64,000 nt of DNA from a virus. Position 1 is the first letter of the stretch; each line of letters begins with the position of its first letter. Of the stretch, positions 7,843 through 15,535 are shown one piece after another. The DNA lies in the IMG/VR virus record IMGVR_UViG_3300031539_000008, positions 1 to 64,000 of that record. One strand, given 5' to 3'. Below the pieces are notes generated by a model. That model saw only the letters and a program-made list of their open reading frames with translations. It made no database searches and was not told the origin of the DNA. The translations under genes and the position numbers were made by a program.

Positions 7843-8329
7843 CGCGGCACCGTACCACTGGAGGCTCGCCCTGGTGAAGGGACTCCTGGGGAACGAAGTA
7901 GGCGGGGCGCCCATCGCCGGGGTGCTGGAATCGCGCCTGCTTCCCTTCGCGCCCCGTGGTCCATCCCCGGATGTGAAACTCGGGGAGTCGACCGGTGACC
8001 AGCACGAACACTGCGTCGTCTGCGTCGCGGTCATGCAAGATCAGGCGCCCGTTATCGCGCGGCGTTGAGCGGACCTGGAGCGCCTGGAGACCGAACCCCA
8101 CATCGCCGTCCAGCTCCTTGGGCTCGCGTACCACCGGCGTCCAGAATAGGTTGAAGGACTTGGCGACCGCCATCTCCGCCGCCGCTCCCTCGATGTCTAC
8201 GCCCCATTCCGCGTGGACCTTCGTGTCGCCGTAGACGGGTACCCTGCCGAGCCTCAAGGCCTCGATGCGGCGGCGGGTCCCGGCCTGTGCGGCCAAAAAG
8301 CACTCCCTCCACGTCAGAATGATTTTCAC
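7826..8329 (-). CDS. PD-(D/E)XK-like phage protein
   Basis: 167 residues. The pattern IEGAAAEMAVAKSFN ... DGDVGFGLQALQVRST matches a widespread phage family: a helix with a conserved acid, then D-x-G ... Q-V-R-S, consistent with a PD-(D/E)XK nuclease fold in which the last Lys is replaced by Arg. This is followed by FVLVTGRLPEFHIRGW. It may be a nuclease or an inactive relative. GTG start at 8329 has TAGAAT six nt upstream; first gene of the dismutase operon. Confidence 0.6.
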   Translation of the reverse strand: MKIILTWRECFLAAQAGTRRRIEALRLGRVPVYGDTKVHAEWGVDIEGAAAEMAVAKSFNLFWTPVVREPKELDGDVGFGLQALQVRSTPRDNGRLILHDRDADDAVFVLVTGRLPEFHIRGWTTGREGKQARFQHPGDGRPAYFVPQESLHQGEPPVVRCRGDQAS

Positions 8330-8335
8330 GCGCGG

Positions 8336-8341
8336 ATTCTA
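8336..8341 (-). promoter_or_regulatory. -10 box TAGAAT of dismutase operon
   Basis: Minus-strand TAGAAT exactly six nt before the GTG at 8329; no Shine-Dalgarno site. It predicts a leaderless transcript for the four-gene nuclease-like/dismutase/phosphatase operon. Confidence 0.5.
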
Positions 8342-8357
8342 CCTGCCACCTCGGCGG

Positions 8358-8371
8358 TATGCTACAAGCGC
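8358..8371 (+). promoter_or_regulatory. -10 region TATGCTAC of plus-strand gene
   Basis: TATGCT at 8358-8363 lies 11 nt before the ATG at 8375. It overlaps the 12-base string TGCTACAAGCGC (8360-8371), which recurs at 27902 before another plus-strand operon, so the string may be part of a phage promoter class. Confidence 0.4.
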
Positions 8372-8374
8372 GTC

Positions 8375-8701
8375 ATGCCCGACCCAGAGCTGCCCCAGGA
8401 CATCGCCGTGGACAAATCCCACTGCCAGCATGAGCCACTGGAGATCTTTCGGCCCGGATCGCAAAGCCCATGGTCAGATGACCCAATGGCGCTCATCGCC
8501 CTGCTTCGCGGAGGCGGCGCCGCCGTGCTCAAGGTTCGGGTGTGCCGTCACTGCCAGGTGGTCTACTCCACCGTGGAGAATTGGCCTACGCCAACGCACG
8601 AGCTAGAGGCAGAGAACGATCGACTGCGAGAGGAGCTGGATGCGCTCAAGTCAGCGGCGCAGCAGCCGGCGGAGACCGGAGCCTCCACCGACGCGTCGTG
8701 A
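8375..8701 (+). CDS. Small zinc-ribbon/coiled-coil protein
   Basis: 108 residues. Residues 17-70 contain C-x-H ... C-R-H-C, a likely zinc site, and residues 75-95 form a coiled coil (HELEAENDRLREELDALK). No family recognised. Its last 51 nt overlap the convergent gene ending at 8651. Confidence 0.55.
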   Translation: MPDPELPQDIAVDKSHCQHEPLEIFRPGSQSPWSDDPMALIALLRGGGAAVLKVRVCRHCQVVYSTVENWPTPTHELEAENDRLREELDALKSAAQQPAETGASTDAS

Positions 8702-9910
8702 CCTGGCCGGGTTGGGCAGCGTCACGTTCTTGGGGTCGAGCAGGCCAGCCCTCGCCTGGTACTTGATGGCCTCGTCGATCATGTGCAGGCGGTCCTCCAG
8801 TGAGAGCGCATCGAACTTGCGGTAATACTCCGCATTCACGCCCGCAGGCAGAGGCAGGTGACCAGCGCGCGCCAGCTCGATCGCCCGCGCCACCGTGGAT
8901 CGGCTGATCTTCTCCCGGCCGCTGTCGAGCCGGTCGATGACGTGGTTGATCAGGTCATCTACGTGCCACAGGTCCCTGTCGTACACGTCGATGGTGTGGC
9001 GCGCATTTGCCAGCGCCTCCTGTTGGTCGTGCCCCCAGACACCTCGCTCCATGCCTTCTTCCGATGGCTCTTTCCACTCTGCCCGATAGTCACCGTTGGG
9101 TCGCTGGTGCACCCGAATCCGTCGGCCCTTGTACTCCCACTCGGTGTCAGCGGGGTAGCCCGCGAGAAACCTGGGAGGCTTAGCCTTGGTGTCGATGGGG
9201 TTTCCTGACGCGCCGTCATTCTCCAACTGCTTTCGGCCCTTGGCCGTGAGGAGGTAGCGTGGATCCTTGCGACGCGCATCCTTGCGGATGTACCCAAGGT
9301 GCTTGGCTGAGATGATGCTCGTGCCGTTGGCCAGCCCAGTGGTCACGTAGCCCTTCTTGCTGGCGATTCTGACGGCCTTCATGGCCAGGGCATGCAAGTC
9401 TGCACCCTTCTCCTCCAGGGCCCGTGCATGAGCCTCAGCGCTCAGCGGATCCGGCTTGGATGGATTGGCCGTGTGCAGGAGCCTGGCGTCGCCCATCGCG
9501 ATGGCTCCGCTCTCGATGCTGCCTTGGACTGGGTGGTCGCTAGGCAGCACAGCGAACTGGGGCTTGGACTTGAGGCGGTAGACGTAGTGGGGGTTCTTGG
9601 TCCGCAAGGCCCGACGGTCGGCATCGCGAGTGGCGGTGGCCAGATCCTTGAAGCGGCGGAGGCCAGGATTCGGCTTGGGCGCCCGCTCCAGGGCGCGAGC
9701 GATCTGAATCGAGAACTCTGCCGCGTTGTGGAACAGCGCTTTGTCGTTGGCGTCCGCGGCATCGGCCATCGCCTGACAGGCTTCGCAGTGCGCGGCGAGC
9801 AGAGCGCTCATGCCAACGGCGGATCCCTGGCCCGCTCCGTAGAGCATCTTGGCCATCGAGAGCCGCTTGTGGGCTCGGTCGATCCGGTCGGTGCGGCGAG
9901 CGCGTGCCAT
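8651..9910 (-). CDS. Tagged protein with N-terminal helical module
   Basis: 419 residues, not recognised. Residues 8-80 are a helical bundle rich in Ala (AHCEACQAMADAADANDKALFHNAAEF), similar in pattern to modules in the genes at 12822, 49357 and 51537. The middle contains short basic beta segments (YLLTAKGRKQLEN, YKGRRIRVHQRPNGDY) and the end carries an NP-R stretch and the tag LRRLLRR. The ATG overlaps the stop of the 33-residue gene before it (TGATG). If the tag is a loading signal, this is a virion cargo protein. Confidence 0.65.
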   Translation of the reverse strand: MARARRTDRIDRAHKRLSMAKMLYGAGQGSAVGMSALLAAHCEACQAMADAADANDKALFHNAAEFSIQIARALERAPKPNPGLRRFKDLATATRDADRRALRTKNPHYVYRLKSKPQFAVLPSDHPVQGSIESGAIAMGDARLLHTANPSKPDPLSAEAHARALEEKGADLHALAMKAVRIASKKGYVTTGLANGTSIISAKHLGYIRKDARRKDPRYLLTAKGRKQLENDGASGNPIDTKAKPPRFLAGYPADTEWEYKGRRIRVHQRPNGDYRAEWKEPSEEGMERGVWGHDQQEALANARHTIDVYDRDLWHVDDLINHVIDRLDSGREKISRSTVARAIELARAGHLPLPAGVNAEYYRKFDALSLEDRLHMIDEAIKYQARAGLLDPKNVTLPNPARSRRVGGGSGLRRLLRR

Positions 9911-10011
9911 CAGCCCTTGGCCGAGTAGGCGAGCGCGACCAGTTGGAGGGCGAGCACTGCACCGAGCCCCATGATGAGCGTGCCCATCTTGCTGTTGTTC
10001 TTGGCAGCCAT
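9910..10011 (-). CDS. 33-residue membrane peptide
   Basis: MAAKNNSK followed by one hydrophobic helix (MGLGAVLALQLVALAY) and SAKG. It is translationally coupled to the tagged gene downstream (TGATG). TAAGCT lies six nt before its ATG. No family; probably a small membrane protein. Confidence 0.55.
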   Translation of the reverse strand: MAAKNNSKMGTLIMGLGAVLALQLVALAYSAKG

Positions 10012-10017
10012 GTCCGG

Positions 10018-10023
10018 AGCTTA
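10018..10023 (-). promoter_or_regulatory. -10 box TAAGCT of leaderless gene
   Basis: Minus-strand TAAGCT six nt before the ATG of the 33-residue membrane peptide; no ribosome site. Confidence 0.5.
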
Positions 10024-10072
10024 TGCGGTTTTCTCGGAATATCCAAGGAACACGCCGGTCATGCAGTGCGGG

Positions 10073-10468
10073 CTACAACCGCATAATCCGGCGAAGCGCA
10101 TTGGGATTAGCCTTCTTTTTTGGGTTTCGCTTGGCCACTCTGAGTGCAGGGTGTGACACCACCCCAGTCCAGCCCATGCGCTCGTCCTCGGGAATCACGT
10201 CTCCAATGGCAGACTCAAGACGGTCGCGCAGGGCAATCACCGTATTGGCCTTCCGCTCACCCATGTATCCGTTCTCCCACTGTGCTCGCGCGTGCTCCAT
10301 CACGGCACCGTACAGGCTCGCCATGGCGTTCCGCGATCCAATCAGACGCGTACCTTCGATACGCGTCTCGGGGTGCGTCTCCTGCACACCTTCCAGGTGT
10401 CCCTCAAGCAGATGGTGGACCATCGCCTTGGTGATCGGAACCCGGACCTCCTTCGCATCGCTCGCCAT
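10073..10468 (-). CDS. Tagged helical protein (LRRIMRL)
   Basis: 131 residues. Mostly helical; ends RNPKKKANPNALRRIMRL, one of the clearest examples of the basic NP stretch plus C-terminal tag. No enzymatic motif seen. The ATG follows TAGCAT by six nt. Confidence 0.65.
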   Translation of the reverse strand: MASDAKEVRVPITKAMVHHLLEGHLEGVQETHPETRIEGTRLIGSRNAMASLYGAVMEHARAQWENGYMGERKANTVIALRDRLESAIGDVIPEDERMGWTGVVSHPALRVAKRNPKKKANPNALRRIMRL

Positions 10469-10474
10469 GCCCGC

Positions 10475-10480
10475 ATGCTA
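10475..10480 (-). promoter_or_regulatory. -10 box TAGCAT of leaderless gene
   Basis: Minus-strand TAGCAT six nt before the ATG at 10468. The other strand reads TACCAC here, so the plus strand lacks the box that would make this site bidirectional. Confidence 0.5.
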
Positions 10481-10514
10481 CCACGCGTCCATGCTGGACA
10501 ACATCACCGCAGGA

Positions 10515-11066
10515 CTACGTGTCCTGCGTGATGCCCAGGTCAGCCAGCTCCTGTGGCGTGAGCGGGTTGCCAGATACGGTCACCCGAGGCTTGGGTTCAA
10601 TTTGACCGGCTCGCTTGAAGCGCTCGGCGATGTCTTCCCAATCCTTCGCCGACACGGTCTTGCCAGCCTCCGTGATGTTCGACATGAGAAACCGATAGGC
10701 CCAATCCAGCACGTCGTTCATCTTGGAGATCTGGGCGCTCTCGCGGGACTGCATCATCGCGCTGATGCACGCGGCGAAAACTTGACCCTGGACGAGTGCA
10801 TCCCATGGATTCGGCGTGAGCACCGCCTTGCCACCACACTCGTCGCAAACGCCGGTGACATTCTCGTAGATGGTCCGCTTTTTCGTCCCTGAGCAGATGG
10901 CGCACGTGCCGTAGGAGGCCTGCCCTTGCTCATCGCAGTTATCGCAATCAACCTCGGTCGCAACCTGCTTGGTTCGTACCCCGGAATCACAGGCCCAACA
11001 TTCGGTCTCGAAAAGGCGGATGGCGTACTCGACATGGCCGTCGAGCATTTCCTCGGTCGTGGGCAT
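10515..11066 (-). CDS. DnaJ-type zinc-finger protein
   Basis: 183 residues. Residues 22-80 hold four Cys pairs: CWAC, CDNC-x-x-Q-G, CAICSG and CDECGG, like the zinc-binding domain of DnaJ chaperones but without a J domain or the full CxxCxGxG repeats. The C-terminal half is helical. Stand-alone proteins of this kind bind nucleic acid or protein; the role is unknown. Start ATG is 3 nt after the stop of the Cys-rich gene before it. Confidence 0.65.
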   Translation of the reverse strand: MPTTEEMLDGHVEYAIRLFETECWACDSGVRTKQVATEVDCDNCDEQGQASYGTCAICSGTKKRTIYENVTGVCDECGGKAVLTPNPWDALVQGQVFAACISAMMQSRESAQISKMNDVLDWAYRFLMSNITEAGKTVSAKDWEDIAERFKRAGQIEPKPRVTVSGNPLTPQELADLGITQDT

Positions 11067-11069
11067 CAG

Positions 11070-11189
11070 CTAGCCTTGCGCGTGGTTTTCTACGCGCACT
11101 TGTCCGTGGCCGCAAGCCGGGCACACGGGCGCCAGCCACTGCCACTGCATGGAGCAGCGGTCGCAGCAATAGACCACCACGGGCCACAT
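11070..11189 (-). CDS. 39-residue zinc-ribbon peptide
   Basis: MWPVVVYCCDRCSMQWQWLAP followed by VCPACGHG and a basic end. Two CxxC pairs make a minimal zinc ribbon. It directly precedes the larger DnaJ-type zinc protein. Confidence 0.55.
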   Translation of the reverse strand: MWPVVVYCCDRCSMQWQWLAPVCPACGHGQVRVENHAQG

Positions 11190-11256
11190 GGGCCTACTGG
11201 TGGGGGCTGGCGGAGTGTGTTTCACCCTTTCAGCCTGCATCAGAAAAGATCCGGCG

Positions 11257-12627
11257 TCAAATTCGCATCAAGCGGTGGAATGCACTTTTGCGTCTTTTGG
11301 TCGCTTTTGTTTCAGGATTCGGCGTTTTGCTACCAGGAGCGTCCAGGTCCGCCCGGCGGAACAGGTCGTCGAACTTGCCGTCCAGGAACACGGCGTGACC
11401 TGGATCGGTGATGACCGTTATCTCGTGGTCCTCGCGTACAACCTGTCCGATGTTTCCGTAGTGAACGTCCGCCAGCACGATGCCGTGCTCCAGGTAGAAG
11501 CCGAATGTCCCTCCCACTGCGTCCGACCCGTAGCTGTGCTCCATCAACTCCGCCGAGATTCGGCACGCATCAAGAAGTGTGGACAGTCGGTGGATGCCCT
11601 TGAGGTGGCCGAGCATGTCTGCGCCTCGGTGCCACCGATTCACGAAGTCCACGGCGTCCTCGTAGTGGTCCAGCTTCTGAGCGTACTGGACGTTGTGCCG
11701 AAACTGCTCCCGACCCTTGCGCTTGCACCAATCACGGATTCGGCCAGCGGCTTCCTGCCACACGATCAGGTGCTTCTGAAACTCCTTCTCTGCTCTCCCC
11801 AGATACTGGGCCTCAGTGGTCCGCTTGCCCTGGACCCACTTGTCCGCACGCTCGCGGTCCCTGGCTGTAAGCAGGTCCCCCGTGCGCGTGGCCTCCTCGC
11901 GCCAAATCGCGTAAAGGGGGCGCCGTCGGTGCGTGCCAGGCAGGCGCATGATGTCGAAGTAGCGGACGATTCCCTCGGGTAGCTCCCCCAGTGAGAGCGC
12001 CGCCACGATGAATCTAGCCTCGGAGTCGTCCGAGGTGATCTTCATCACCACCCCTGGCGTGTGCGTGCGAAAGACCACGCCGTAGTGCCCCTCTCCAAGC
12101 TCCTGGTAGGGGTGGTCTAGGTAGCCCGGCTTCGGCGTGTAGTCCAGCGGCATCCACTTGGCCCCGACCTCCTTCACCATGGCCTCCCAGTTCTTCGCGA
12201 TGGCTTTGTCGGACCACGGTGGGTTGGGCGTCTGAGATTCACGGCGACCATTTGGCCAGTCGGTCACGCGCACGCCCGCCTTGGTGGTGACTCGATCCAT
12301 GGGCCCCGGTCCCCGGACAAAGGGGCGCTCCATGTCGCCCACCCGTCCGAGCTTCTCCTGGCCGGGCTGCTGCACGTAAGACGACGCGCCGCCGCGCCAG
12401 TCCCACTCGCCACCGTGCTCCTTGAGCTTGGCGCGGCGGTCGAGCTTCCGGCTGATGCTGTATCCCACCTTGGCGAGCTTGGCGTCGATGACATTACGGT
12501 CGGGCCTGTTCTCCCATTGGGGCGAGACCTGGAACTCGATCCGCCGGAACGGGTGATTCGGGTGCTTGACTGCGCCGTCCTCGGTCTCGTAGAGGCTCAG
12601 GCGCCACCAGTATTTCCGGCCAGCCAC
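11257..12627 (-). CDS. Tagged protein-kinase-like protein
   Basis: 456 residues. Residues about 178-196 read LGEGHYGVVFR ... VVMK, a glycine-rich loop and ATP-binding Lys. LADVHYGN at about 386 matches the catalytic loop (D-x-H-x-G-N) of kinases in the aminoglycoside-kinase/RIO style, and ITDPG at about 407 is the metal-binding DFG equivalent. The N-terminal 170 residues are unfamiliar. It ends NP ... AFHRLMRI, the basic NP stretch and tag. It may phosphorylate host proteins. GTG 12627 is chosen because TAGCAT lies five nt upstream; ATG 12642 would place that box inside the gene. Confidence 0.7.
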   Translation of the reverse strand: MAGRKYWWRLSLYETEDGAVKHPNHPFRRIEFQVSPQWENRPDRNVIDAKLAKVGYSISRKLDRRAKLKEHGGEWDWRGGASSYVQQPGQEKLGRVGDMERPFVRGPGPMDRVTTKAGVRVTDWPNGRRESQTPNPPWSDKAIAKNWEAMVKEVGAKWMPLDYTPKPGYLDHPYQELGEGHYGVVFRTHTPGVVMKITSDDSEARFIVAALSLGELPEGIVRYFDIMRLPGTHRRRPLYAIWREEATRTGDLLTARDRERADKWVQGKRTTEAQYLGRAEKEFQKHLIVWQEAAGRIRDWCKRKGREQFRHNVQYAQKLDHYEDAVDFVNRWHRGADMLGHLKGIHRLSTLLDACRISAELMEHSYGSDAVGGTFGFYLEHGIVLADVHYGNIGQVVREDHEITVITDPGHAVFLDGKFDDLFRRADLDAPGSKTPNPETKATKRRKSAFHRLMRI

Positions 12628-12632
12628 GGCCC

Positions 12633-12642
12633 ATGCTACCAT
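12633..12642. promoter_or_regulatory. Shared bidirectional -10 ATGCTACCAT
   Basis: The ten bases ATGCTACCAT contain TACCAT on the plus strand (12637-12642), six nt before the ATG at 12649, and TAGCAT on the minus strand (12638-12633), five nt before the GTG at 12627. The two divergent promoters overlap by two base pairs, so they should exclude each other. The same arrangement occurs at 13957-13966. Confidence 0.5.
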
Positions 12643-12648
12643 CGCTCC

Positions 12649-12825
12649 ATGAGCAAGCGGTTGGAGAAGAAACTCCAGTTCGTGGCCCGCGCTTTCGTCT
12701 GGGAGAACCGCTTTCAGAAGACACGCCAGGTCGTCAGACTCGTGCGTGGCCACGTCAACACGGCCAAGGACGCGAAGCAGGCTGTGAGCTTCTGGGCCCG
12801 GCTCCTGCTGCCCAAGACAGACTAG
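12649..12825 (+). CDS. Small basic helical protein
   Basis: 58 residues (MSKRLEKKLQFVARAF...), basic and helical, no family. TACCAT six nt upstream supports a leaderless start. It ends 4 nt into the convergent sigma-factor gene. Confidence 0.5.
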   Translation: MSKRLEKKLQFVARAFVWENRFQKTRQVVRLVRGHVNTAKDAKQAVSFWARLLLPKTD

Positions 12826-13949
12826 CTGAGCCCGAGTCGCCTGCGGAGAGCTGAGCGGGCTCGCTTGTGCGGGTTCTGCCCCGGTCCTCCGCCCGCCCGC
12901 TTCTTGGCCTCCTCCAGCGCCTTGATGGCCACGTCCATCTTCTTGCTCTCTTCGGCCAGCAGCTCCGCCTCCGCCTTGAGGTCCTCCATCGCCTCCTTTT
13001 GCTCCGGAGGGGACATCGTCATCAGCTTCTCGGGCGTGACGCTGACATCGGCACCGAGGCGCTCGTGGATGTCCTTTTGTAGCTTGGTGCGAGCCTTGGT
13101 CAGCGCGTCAGCCACGAGTTGGCGGTCGGCGAACCCGCCAACTACCTCCATGATCTTCGCAGCCGACATCTTCTCCATGTCTGCCAGGCGGACCAGCTCG
13201 CGGTTCTTCTCGGACAAGCTGTCCATGGCCGCCGCGACTGCGCGAGCGATACGGCGGGCACCGAGGCTGTACCCTGCCGTGCCCGTGGCGATTCCAGGAC
13301 TAATGCCAGCGATCTCCTCTTGAATCTTCGCGGTCGGCCTGACCGACTTGGCAAAACGGCCAAGGCGACGCGACCACTGCTTGCAGTTGTTGGTCACAAT
13401 CCTGTACAGCCAGGTGTAGAACTTCGATTTCCCTTGGAAGGAGCTGATCTTTTCGAGCGCGGTGAGGAAGGCGTTTTGCGTCAGATCCTTGGCATTCTGC
13501 TGGTCACCGATGGACCATCCTTTTCGTCCTGCACGCACGCAGTTGAGGGCGATTTGGTAGACCCTGTCGTAGTAGAGGGAGTAGAGCGCGCCAAATGCCT
13601 CCTGGTTGCCTGCCTGAGTTTGACTGACCAGCTCGACGATGGCCTCTTCATCCTCGCGGTCTGGCACTTTGGCCTTGGGATTCGTCCAGAGAATCGGGAC
13701 CGCCAGCATCTCCCGATCCGATCCCATGTCAGCGAGCACTCTGGACTGAAGCTGCGACGCCAATCCCACCGCCTCGTCGAGTAGGTGCACGTCTCCAGAA
13801 TACTGAGCATGCTCAGCAGCCGCGACCGCGTGCTCCAGGGCGTGAAGGCCAGCAGCCGGCGCGCGTAGGCGACTGAGCTTTCTGGCCGACTTGAGGTAGC
13901 TCTTGGCGACGTGCGCATGCACGGGCTGCGTCGGGTTGGTCCGAGCCAT
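12822..13949 (-). CDS. Tagged ECF-like sigma factor
   Basis: 375 residues. After a helical module (residues 8-65, AVAAAEHAQYSGDVHLLDEA), residues about 85-165 form sigma-70 region 2 (GNQEAFGALYSLYYDRVY ... DLTQNAFLTALEK ... WLYRIVTNNC) and about 225-290 form region 4 (LSEKNRELVRLADMEKMSA). Regions 1 and 3 are missing, as in extracytoplasmic-function sigma factors. The C-terminus is a long charged helix ending NPHKRARSALRRRLGLS, a divergent tag. It should redirect host RNA polymerase to phage promoters; the tag suggests delivery with the DNA. ATG 13949 has TACCAT seven nt upstream. Confidence 0.8.
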   Translation of the reverse strand: MARTNPTQPVHAHVAKSYLKSARKLSRLRAPAAGLHALEHAVAAAEHAQYSGDVHLLDEAVGLASQLQSRVLADMGSDREMLAVPILWTNPKAKVPDREDEEAIVELVSQTQAGNQEAFGALYSLYYDRVYQIALNCVRAGRKGWSIGDQQNAKDLTQNAFLTALEKISSFQGKSKFYTWLYRIVTNNCKQWSRRLGRFAKSVRPTAKIQEEIAGISPGIATGTAGYSLGARRIARAVAAAMDSLSEKNRELVRLADMEKMSAAKIMEVVGGFADRQLVADALTKARTKLQKDIHERLGADVSVTPEKLMTMSPPEQKEAMEDLKAEAELLAEESKKMDVAIKALEEAKKRAGGGPGQNPHKRARSALRRRLGLS

Positions 13950-13956
13950 CGGCGCC

Positions 13957-13966
13957 ATGGTAGCAT
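13957..13966. promoter_or_regulatory. Shared bidirectional -10 ATGGTAGCAT
   Basis: TACCAT on the minus strand (13962-13957) is seven nt before the sigma-factor ATG; TAGCAT on the plus strand (13961-13966) is seven nt before GTG 13974. This is the mirror image of the site at 12633, again with overlapping divergent -10 boxes and no leaders. Confidence 0.5.
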
Positions 13967-13973
13967 CCACAAC

Positions 13974-14981
13974 GTGTTCCTGACGACAGACCAGCCGGAT
14001 GGGGCCCCTTCCGAGACCTACGACTTCGTGGGCAAGTACCGCGGGGGGCACTTCTACATCAAGCTAAAGTCCCCGCCGAACGCGACAACGGCGAGCTATC
14101 GCCTGGACTACAGCAAGGCGCGCAGGGGGAAATGGGGGAGCCACCTCGACTTCCACCTGTTCGCAGAGACCCTCGCACTGGCCATGCGCGAAATGAAGTG
14201 CAGGGCCGATTGGGAGCTGTGGCAGGACGAGTGGGTTGCTTCGGACAGTCTCATCCACCGGGTGGCCAAGAGCAACATCGCGTGGCACATCCACCAAGGA
14301 TACTCCATGGGCCCGTGGGGGTTGGTGGGCATGGCGGAGGAGGCTGACAAATGGTTCAAGCACCTGGAGGTGACCCGCGGCGCGAGCGTGGTCCAGGAGT
14401 GGTGGCGCGCCCTGACATTGGACCAAAAGAGCGCTTTTCTGCGGGACGTTTGGATTTGCGAGGGGAAGGAAGTCGAGGGGCCCGCCGAGCCGTCCCCGCC
14501 ACCGAAAAGGTCCAAGCCGGATTCCGGAAAAAAATCGAAGGCCAAGACGATGCGCCATCGTGTCCGCGTGAAGGCGTCCGACACCCCGATTGTCGACCGC
14601 CTATTCGGCCACTGCAAGAAATGCCGTGTCTGCCTGGCCTACGATGTGAGCCACGGCTGCTGCACGGTCTGCGGACGACAGCTCACCCCCAACCCCGAAG
14701 ATTGGTACAAGGAGTTCATCGGGGACTGGATTCTTTCCCTCTACCCCTGGGGAGGTGCATGGAGATTCGAGCTTTACAACGAGAAAATGGACCAGGAACT
14801 CACCGGCAGCGAGCCCACGCGCTCGCGTGCTCTGGCGGCTGCCCGCCGCATCGTGATGCGCTGGCGGGCGAAGGAGAATCCGCAGCGAAAGAAGGTGGTC
14901 AAGTCACGGAGGTCCCAGACGAAACGCAAGAGGACCGAGAAGGACCGCGCGGATGTCTTCCGAAGGATGATGAAGCTGTGA
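13974..14981 (+). CDS. Tagged zinc-ribbon protein (FRRMMKL)
   Basis: 335 residues. Residues 1-150 are mixed alpha/beta with many Trp. At about 211-233 CKKCRVC and CCTVCG form a zinc ribbon. The C-terminal 60 residues are strongly basic with an NP motif, ending FRRMMKL. No enzyme family recognised. GTG start follows TAGCAT by seven nt, divergent from the sigma factor; its stop overlaps the next start (GTGA). A DNA-binding virion cargo protein is possible. Confidence 0.65.
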   Translation: MFLTTDQPDGAPSETYDFVGKYRGGHFYIKLKSPPNATTASYRLDYSKARRGKWGSHLDFHLFAETLALAMREMKCRADWELWQDEWVASDSLIHRVAKSNIAWHIHQGYSMGPWGLVGMAEEADKWFKHLEVTRGASVVQEWWRALTLDQKSAFLRDVWICEGKEVEGPAEPSPPPKRSKPDSGKKSKAKTMRHRVRVKASDTPIVDRLFGHCKKCRVCLAYDVSHGCCTVCGRQLTPNPEDWYKEFIGDWILSLYPWGGAWRFELYNEKMDQELTGSEPTRSRALAAARRIVMRWRAKENPQRKKVVKSRRSQTKRKRTEKDRADVFRRMMKL

Positions 14982-15535
14982 AGCTGTTTCACATCACCTA
15001 CGAGCGGAATCTGCCCGGCATCGCGCAGGATGGCCTTGTTCCCGGCCACACCTCGCTCTACCCATCCGGACTACACCACCACCTGCGCGGAGCGATCTTC
15101 CTGACCAGCCCAGATGGGGTGTTCTTCTGGTACACGAACTCCGAGGAGGCGATGATTCACGTCTCGGACGATCCGCAGGCAGATGGCTACACGCCAGTGG
15201 TGCTGCGCGTGCCCGAGCCAGAGCATGGCTGCGCGTACGACGAGTTGGGGACCGATGACGCTAACGCGCCTGCGTTTCGCTGTGTCACGTCCATCCCGGC
15301 CAGCAAGATCGAGCTGTGGGATGGTGAGCACTGGCTCCCGATCTCGCAGTACCAGCGTCTCGATACGTCATCGTCCTACGACGAGGACGGCTATTTCTCC
15401 GGGGACTATCCACTGCTGCCGGAGTGGAGGGATATGCAGAAGAAGGCGACGGCCAAACGGGACCAACATGCCAAGCGGTCATCTCCACGTCGAGTGAATC
15501 GCTCGGCAGCCCTGCGCAGAATGATGAAGCTGTGA
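14978..15535 (+). CDS. Tagged ADP-ribosyltransferase-like protein
   Basis: 185 residues. MKLFHITYERNLPGIAQDGLVPG matches the first block of ADP-ribosyltransferase-fold enzymes such as DarT, Tpt1/KptA and PARPs (h-x-H-x-T ... N-L-x-x-I-x-x-x-G-L). GAIFLTSPDGVFFW follows as the second strand, where an aromatic residue stacks on NAD. The catalytic Glu cannot be assigned. It ends SAALRRMMKL, the tag. T4 Alt is a known virion-packaged ADP-ribosyltransferase injected into the host, a close functional parallel. GTG start overlaps the preceding stop. Confidence 0.55.
   Translation: MKLFHITYERNLPGIAQDGLVPGHTSLYPSGLHHHLRGAIFLTSPDGVFFWYTNSEEAMIHVSDDPQADGYTPVVLRVPEPEHGCAYDELGTDDANAPAFRCVTSIPASKIELWDGEHWLPISQYQRLDTSSSYDEDGYFSGDYPLLPEWRDMQKKATAKRDQHAKRSSPRRVNRSAALRRMMKL

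Noticed and set aside
8651-8701. 51-nt convergent overlap as a sign of a misassembled or false gene
   Set aside because: Both proteins keep good sequence through the overlap (coiled coil on plus, tag on minus), so a real overlap is more likely.
10476-10530. Bidirectional -10 at the 10475 site driving an ATG at 10491
   Set aside because: The plus strand reads TACCAC, not TANNNT, and the frame runs antisense into the zinc-finger gene.
10023-10892. 289-codon plus-strand frame
   Set aside because: Antisense to the tagged gene 10073 and the zinc-finger gene 10515, both with strong start and motif support.
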